Source: a virus. From it: a DNA stretch of 41,824 nucleotides. This document shows positions 38,376-41,824 of this stretch, one piece after another; the stretch's first letter is position 1, and each line of letters starts with the position of its first letter. The DNA lies in IMG/VR virus record IMGVR_UViG_3300037504_000736, positions 1-41,824 of that record, one strand, 5' to 3'. The translations under genes were made by a program, and so were the position numbers. The notes below the pieces were generated by a model. It had not been told where the DNA came from, searched no databases, and saw only the letters and a program-made list of their open reading frames with translations.

Positions 38376-41300
38376 ACTTTGAGGAACTGAAGGCCCGGCT
38401 GGATATCGTCGACGTGGTTGCGCAGGACTATGAGCTGAAGCGCAGCGGTCGTCAGTTCGAGGCGCGCGAGCACGACTCCCTGAAGGTCGACCCGGAGCGG
38501 CAGCGGTTCACCTGGTATTCCCGCGATATACGCGGCGATGTGCTGGACTGGCTAAGCCTGCGCCGCTTTGGCCGTTTGTGCGAGCCGGGGGCCGGTGAGG
38601 AGTTTCACCAGGTCCTGCGGGATGCGTGCGAGCTGGCCGGCGTCGACTATGAGCAGACGTTCGGCGGGTCGGCTGATGCGCGTGAGAAGGCCGACGACCG
38701 GCGCCGGCGCTATGACGTGCTGGCGCAGTGGCATCAGGTCGCCGTGAAGCATACCACTGGCGAGAAGCGGCTGCAGGCGCAGGGGCGCAAGCCGATCTTG
38801 ACGCCGGAGGTCCAGCGACGGTGGGGCATCGTCGATGCGTTGAGCATGGCCACGATGCAAGCGGCCGGGCTGGACCTGGATGAACTGAAGTTGGCCGGTC
38901 TGGTGTCAGAGGGGCAGAACGGGGATTACCCGCTGTTTCGTGATGCCTTTATCGTGCCGTTTTATGAGCGGGGCAGCATTCGCTATTTCACGTCCCGCCG
39001 CTACCGCGATGACAACATGTTCGACAATCAGCCGTTGCGTGGCCCGAAGTCGCTACACCTACCCGGGCCGCGCAAAGCGGGTGACGTATGGCGCGGCGTG
39101 CCGAAACCCGATGCGTTCAACCGGGACGCGATCCACAGCCCCGAAGCGCGCGAGCATGGCCTGCTGATTGTTGAAGGCCCGCTCGATGCGATCGCTTGCT
39201 GTGAGCGCGGGCATCCGGCTATCGCCCTATTGGGAAAAACCGTTAGCGAGGGCCTGCAGAAACGGCTGCGGCGCGCTTCCGAGGTGACGCCCTATCTGGC
39301 GCTTGACGGTACCGACGATGTCAATGCAGCCGAGCGCGTACGCGTTGCGGCCGCGATTGGCTACCTGTGCATGGTTATCACGCTGCCTCCGGGCAAGGAC
39401 CCGGACGACATGGAAGGCGAGGAACTGCGCACGCTGAAAGCTGATGCCGTACCCGTGCTGAAGCTGGCGTTGGAGCTGGTGGACGCCGAAGAGGACACAA
39501 GCCGACGCCTGCGGCTGTTGCAGATGCTGGCCAAGATCGCTGCCAAATGGCTCACAGAGACGCCGGCCATCGCGGGTGAGGTGCGTCAGCAGGTGTGCGA
39601 GGTCCTGGGTTTCATGCCGACCGAGTACGACCGGTGGCTGCGATCTGAGGGGGCGTCCGTTCCTCAGGATGACCCGGCGGCCGTCGACTTCTTCTTCAAC
39701 GGGCAACCGCCGGCATTGCCGTTCGGTTGGGATTCTGTCGAGGACCCGGCGAAGCGGCCCCAGCTGAAGAACCTGGTCTTTCAGGAGCGCACCAAGAAGG
39801 TGCGGCGTGATGACCCGAACACGGGTAAGCAGATCGAGGTTGAGGAAGTGCAGAACGTTCCGATCGCTACGACGCCGCAGGATGTCGTGCAGCAGGTTCA
39901 ACAGCGGATGGACGGTGCGCTGTGCCGGTTGGCTGGGGAGGGCAGTCGCAGCACGACGCTGTTCCTGGAAACGCTGAAGCAGGTACCGGATACGCCGGAC
40001 CTGCCTGCATATCCGCGTCCGGTCGACGATGACGCGTTGGCCGCGCAAGATCAGTTCGCAGTGTCCAAGCTGCTGTGGCTTGAGGGTGCGCAACCGCTGA
40101 ACACGCTGCTGCATCGGGGCTTCCGGCAGCAGTTTCGGCGCGGCACTGACTTTGAGGGCACAAACTTCCTGGCCGTGGCTGACTTGTTCCATGCGCTGGG
40201 CACGTTGCCTGACGTTCCCGAGTACAAGGCCGTAGAGGTCCGCCCTCATTGGCCGGTGATTCCCGAGCACTACTACATGCAAAGCAGTCGCGGCCCTGAC
40301 GGCTATACCGCTACAGGGGAATACCTGCTGCGGCTGCTGCAGTTCTTCCAGAACTTCGAGACGGATGTGGACCGGCTGCTGGCGTTGACGGCTTTCCTGA
40401 CGCCGGGATGGGGCGGGACCGGTGCGCTGCGCTATGGTTGCCGGCCTATGTTCGTGTTCAATGCGGCCGACCAGGGATCCGGCAAGACGACGCTGGCCCA
40501 GGCGATTGGTGACCTGTGGGGCGGCTATCTGCCCCTGGAGTTGACGAGGCGTGGCGAAGAAGAGTTCACGCAGCGCGCGCTTTCACCGGGCGGGCAGCTG
40601 ACCCGCGTCGTGCTGATCGACAACGTTCGCACCACACTGGCGTCGGCCTACATGGAGGCGCTGTTGACGGCTCGGGTTATCCGCGGCAAGCAGCTCTACC
40701 GAGGTGATGCGAGCCGGCCCAATGATCTAGTAACGTTAGTCACGTTGAACAACGCCCGATGCTCGCGCGATATGTCAGAGCGCGCGATGTTCATCCATAT
40801 GGAGAAGCCGGTCAAAACGGCGACCTGGGCTAAGGAAGTAGCGGCGTATACCAGCGCCTATGGGCGGTTCATCGTGGCCGATCTGATTTCTATTCTCCAG
40901 CAACCCAAGCCTGCCGGCGCGCATGAACTACAGGACCGCTGGCCAGTGTGGGCTGAAGAGGTCCTGTCGCGCGCGTGCGCTTCGCCTGCGGCGCAGCAGC
41001 TATTCGGGCGGGCGTTGGACCCGCGCGAGGTCCTGGCGCTCAATCAGGAGCGCAGAGACGCCACGGATCAGGATCAGGAGCAGGCTGCGGAGTTCTGGGA
41101 CGGCGTGCTGGACCGTTGCTGCAGGAAATGGACGTTTGATGCGGATGGCGAGGGGTTGGTGCAGGACTTCCGGTGGGAGCTGGTACCCGATCCGATTCAC
41201 GTGCCGAGTGAGGACCATAAATCACGTTCGAACCCATTCGGTATGGCGCAGTGGGCGCAGGAAATCTTCAACAGGCGTGAGTTGAATTCGGCCTGGGTGA

Positions 41301-41467
41301 AGCAGTTCATCGAAGGCCACCACAACGCCGGCCGACTGCCACACATCTCTTACACGAAGCGTCCGCAGCGAGGTTACCGGGTGTCGGCGGCACCGGTGGT
41401 GGCGGAACTGAAGCGCCGCGCGAAGGCTCAGGAAGAATCGGAGGCATCACAATATGCAGCCGATTAG
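38372..41467 (+). CDS. primase-helicase with a degenerate zinc-binding domain
   Basis: A 1031-residue replication protein. The N-terminus has a CHC2-like shape (DIVDVVAQDYELKRSGRQFE, then FTWYSRDIRGDVLDWL) but lacks the zinc cysteines and has AREHDSL in their place. A Toprim domain follows: LLIVEGPLDAIA (Glu268), IALLGKTVSEGLQKRL and LALDGTDD (Asp312). After a long linker, FNAADQGSGKTTLAQAI gives Walker A (GSGKTT 702-707), RVVLIDNVRT gives Walker B (Asp750), and VTLVTLNNARCSRDMSERA resembles the sensor regions of AAA-type or D5-like phage helicases. It probably primes and unwinds at the phage origin. Confidence 0.85.
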   Translation: MNFEELKARLDIVDVVAQDYELKRSGRQFEAREHDSLKVDPERQRFTWYSRDIRGDVLDWLSLRRFGRLCEPGAGEEFHQVLRDACELAGVDYEQTFGGSADAREKADDRRRRYDVLAQWHQVAVKHTTGEKRLQAQGRKPILTPEVQRRWGIVDALSMATMQAAGLDLDELKLAGLVSEGQNGDYPLFRDAFIVPFYERGSIRYFTSRRYRDDNMFDNQPLRGPKSLHLPGPRKAGDVWRGVPKPDAFNRDAIHSPEAREHGLLIVEGPLDAIACCERGHPAIALLGKTVSEGLQKRLRRASEVTPYLALDGTDDVNAAERVRVAAAIGYLCMVITLPPGKDPDDMEGEELRTLKADAVPVLKLALELVDAEEDTSRRLRLLQMLAKIAAKWLTETPAIAGEVRQQVCEVLGFMPTEYDRWLRSEGASVPQDDPAAVDFFFNGQPPALPFGWDSVEDPAKRPQLKNLVFQERTKKVRRDDPNTGKQIEVEEVQNVPIATTPQDVVQQVQQRMDGALCRLAGEGSRSTTLFLETLKQVPDTPDLPAYPRPVDDDALAAQDQFAVSKLLWLEGAQPLNTLLHRGFRQQFRRGTDFEGTNFLAVADLFHALGTLPDVPEYKAVEVRPHWPVIPEHYYMQSSRGPDGYTATGEYLLRLLQFFQNFETDVDRLLALTAFLTPGWGGTGALRYGCRPMFVFNAADQGSGKTTLAQAIGDLWGGYLPLELTRRGEEEFTQRALSPGGQLTRVVLIDNVRTTLASAYMEALLTARVIRGKQLYRGDASRPNDLVTLVTLNNARCSRDMSERAMFIHMEKPVKTATWAKEVAAYTSAYGRFIVADLISILQQPKPAGAHELQDRWPVWAEEVLSRACASPAAQQLFGRALDPREVLALNQERRDATDQDQEQAAEFWDGVLDRCCRKWTFDADGEGLVQDFRWELVPDPIHVPSEDHKSRSNPFGMAQWAQEIFNRRELNSAWVKQFIEGHHNAGRLPHISYTKRPQRGYRVSAAPVVAELKRRAKAQEESEASQYAAD

Positions 41468-41819
41468 CAAGCGCATCATTGTTAAGGCAGTGCGAAATGC
41501 AACAGTTGGTTGCACGATTGTTTATAACGTGGGGCGGCTGGGGCGGCACTGGGGCGGCCCTGCCGCCCCGCTTAAGTCCTTGTCTGATGGGGACTTACAT
41601 GCATGGGGCGGCTGGGGCGGCACTTTGGCAAAGTCTTTCTCACGCGCGCGCGCGGGAGAAGACTTTTCCCAGACCCCCGCTTTTGCCGCCCCGGGTGCCC
41701 CGCTTGGTGGCCATGGGGTCTGCGCGGGTCCTTCCGAGGGGCCGGCGGGCTCTGAGGTCAAAACATCGCGCACGTTTTACTTGAGAGGGGGCGGAATTGG
41801 CAATGCAACATGCAACTGA
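41454..41819 (+). CDS. doubtful reading frame in the hairpin-rich right end
   Basis: A 121-residue frame from ATG 41454 with GGAGG upstream. The protein is Gly/Trp/Arg/Ala-rich (VGRLGRHWGGPAAPLKSLSD, then AWGGWGGTLAKSFSRARAGE) with no recognisable domain. It is built from DNA that contains two 20-bp repeats and several hairpins. A second frame is open from 41479. I lean to non-coding regulatory DNA for most of it, but a short start from ATG 41454 cannot be excluded. Confidence 0.25.
   Translation: MQPISKRIIVKAVRNATVGCTIVYNVGRLGRHWGGPAAPLKSLSDGDLHAWGGWGGTLAKSFSRARAGEDFSQTPAFAAPGAPLGGHGVCAGPSEGPAGSEVKTSRTFYLRGGGIGNATCN
41531..41624 (+). repeat. two 20-bp direct repeats GGGGCGGCTGGGGCGGCACT
   Basis: Copies at 41531-41550 and 41605-41624 are exact and 74 bases apart. 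The first is followed by GGGGCGGC-CCT-GCCGCCCC (41551-41569), an 8-bp hairpin with a 3-base loop. The repeats lie between the primase and the window end. Confidence 0.75.
41573..41597 (+). other. hairpin TAAGTCC/GGACTTA in the right-end region
   Basis: TAAGTCC (41573-41579) and GGACTTA (41591-41597) pair perfectly around an 11-base loop. Between the repeats; no T-run. Confidence 0.5.
41630..41666 (+). other. long hairpin with an alternating CG loop in the right-end region
   Basis: AAAGTCTT (41630-41637), one bulged T, then CTC (41639-41641) pair with GAG (41656-41658) and AAGACTTT (41659-41666). The loop (41642-41655) is mostly alternating CG, a Z-DNA-prone tract. It looks like a structured regulatory or packaging-end element rather than a gene. 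Confidence 0.55.
41757..41766 (+). repeat. GTCAAAACAT, also at positions 1-10
   Basis: GTCAAAACAT recurs at the left end of the window, and both copies continue with partly similar bases (CGCGCACGTTTTA here, GGCGCGGTTTTTT there). If the molecule is circular, the copies are 68 bases apart just upstream of the small terminase gene. Confidence 0.5.
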
Positions 41820-41824
41820 GGATG

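Noticed and set aside
1-41824. CRISPR array, rRNA or complete tRNA gene
   Set aside because: No regular repeat-spacer pattern and no rRNA-like conserved stretches were seen. Only a tRNA 5' half was found.
1-41824. Exact terminal redundancy proving circularity
   Set aside because: Only about ten identical bases (GTCAAAACAT) are shared by the ends and they are not at the very right end, so circularity remains unproven.

Overview
The window reads as a nearly complete temperate tailed phage (siphovirus-like, Caudoviricetes) or the body of a prophage. It is GC-rich by eye. It opens just upstream of the terminase genes and closes just after a primase-helicase gene, and an attachment-site region lies inside it beside the integrase, so the piece may be a circularly permuted or linearised whole genome of about 41.8 kb. 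The host cannot be named from the sequence. Two lipoprotein signals with LSAC lipoboxes fit a bacterial host that makes lipoproteins. The style of two beta-rich virion proteins reminds me of phages of Planctomycetota or related environmental bacteria, but that is a weak inference.

Layout: (1) 84-8968, packaging and head, in lambda-like order: small and large terminase, two small proteins, portal, S49 prohead protease with a nested scaffold, small membrane protein, exported decoration-like protein and major capsid protein. (2) 9110-11035, a lower-GC beta-helix protein. (3) 11046-12446, a membrane and lipoprotein cluster with a HELTH-motif lipoprotein and a holin-like protein, embedded among virion genes. 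(4) 12518-21949, neck, tail tube, a tail-assembly chaperone with a probable -1 frameshift, tape measure, hub-like protein and two putative fibre or receptor-binding proteins. (5) 22007-23793, a minus-strand tyrosine recombinase followed by an attP-like region. That region holds six copies of a GCGTAACG motif, a long inverted repeat and the 5' half of a tRNA-Thr(TGU); a sigma70-like promoter with an operator-like palindrome follows.

(6) 23794-24955, small early proteins ending in a Cro-sized HTH protein. (7) 24972-27090, a minus-strand operon of XRE-type repressor, membrane coiled-coil protein and staphylococcal-nuclease-like lipoprotein, a good candidate for genes expressed in the lysogen. 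(8) 27236-41467, an early region with short hypotheticals, an ASCH protein, a nucleoside deoxyribosyltransferase-like protein, a Gp37/Gp68 (DUF5131) protein, an HD hydrolase, two HTH proteins, a D12-class adenine methyltransferase, a PAPS-reductase-like PP-loop protein, a C5-cytosine methyltransferase and a primase-helicase. (9) 41468-41824, a hairpin-rich, possibly non-coding end that would adjoin the terminase genes if the molecule is circular.

The most striking signal is at 37264-38273, where about 1 kb appears to encode two proteins in different frames of the same strand. One is the C5-methyltransferase. The other is a protein with its own Shine-Dalgarno and family-like motifs. Other notable items are an exact 8-bp array of five GTAC sites, near-identical 175-bp and 54-bp duplications in the early region, an integrase lacking the first catalytic Arg, and the absence of any recognisable endolysin.
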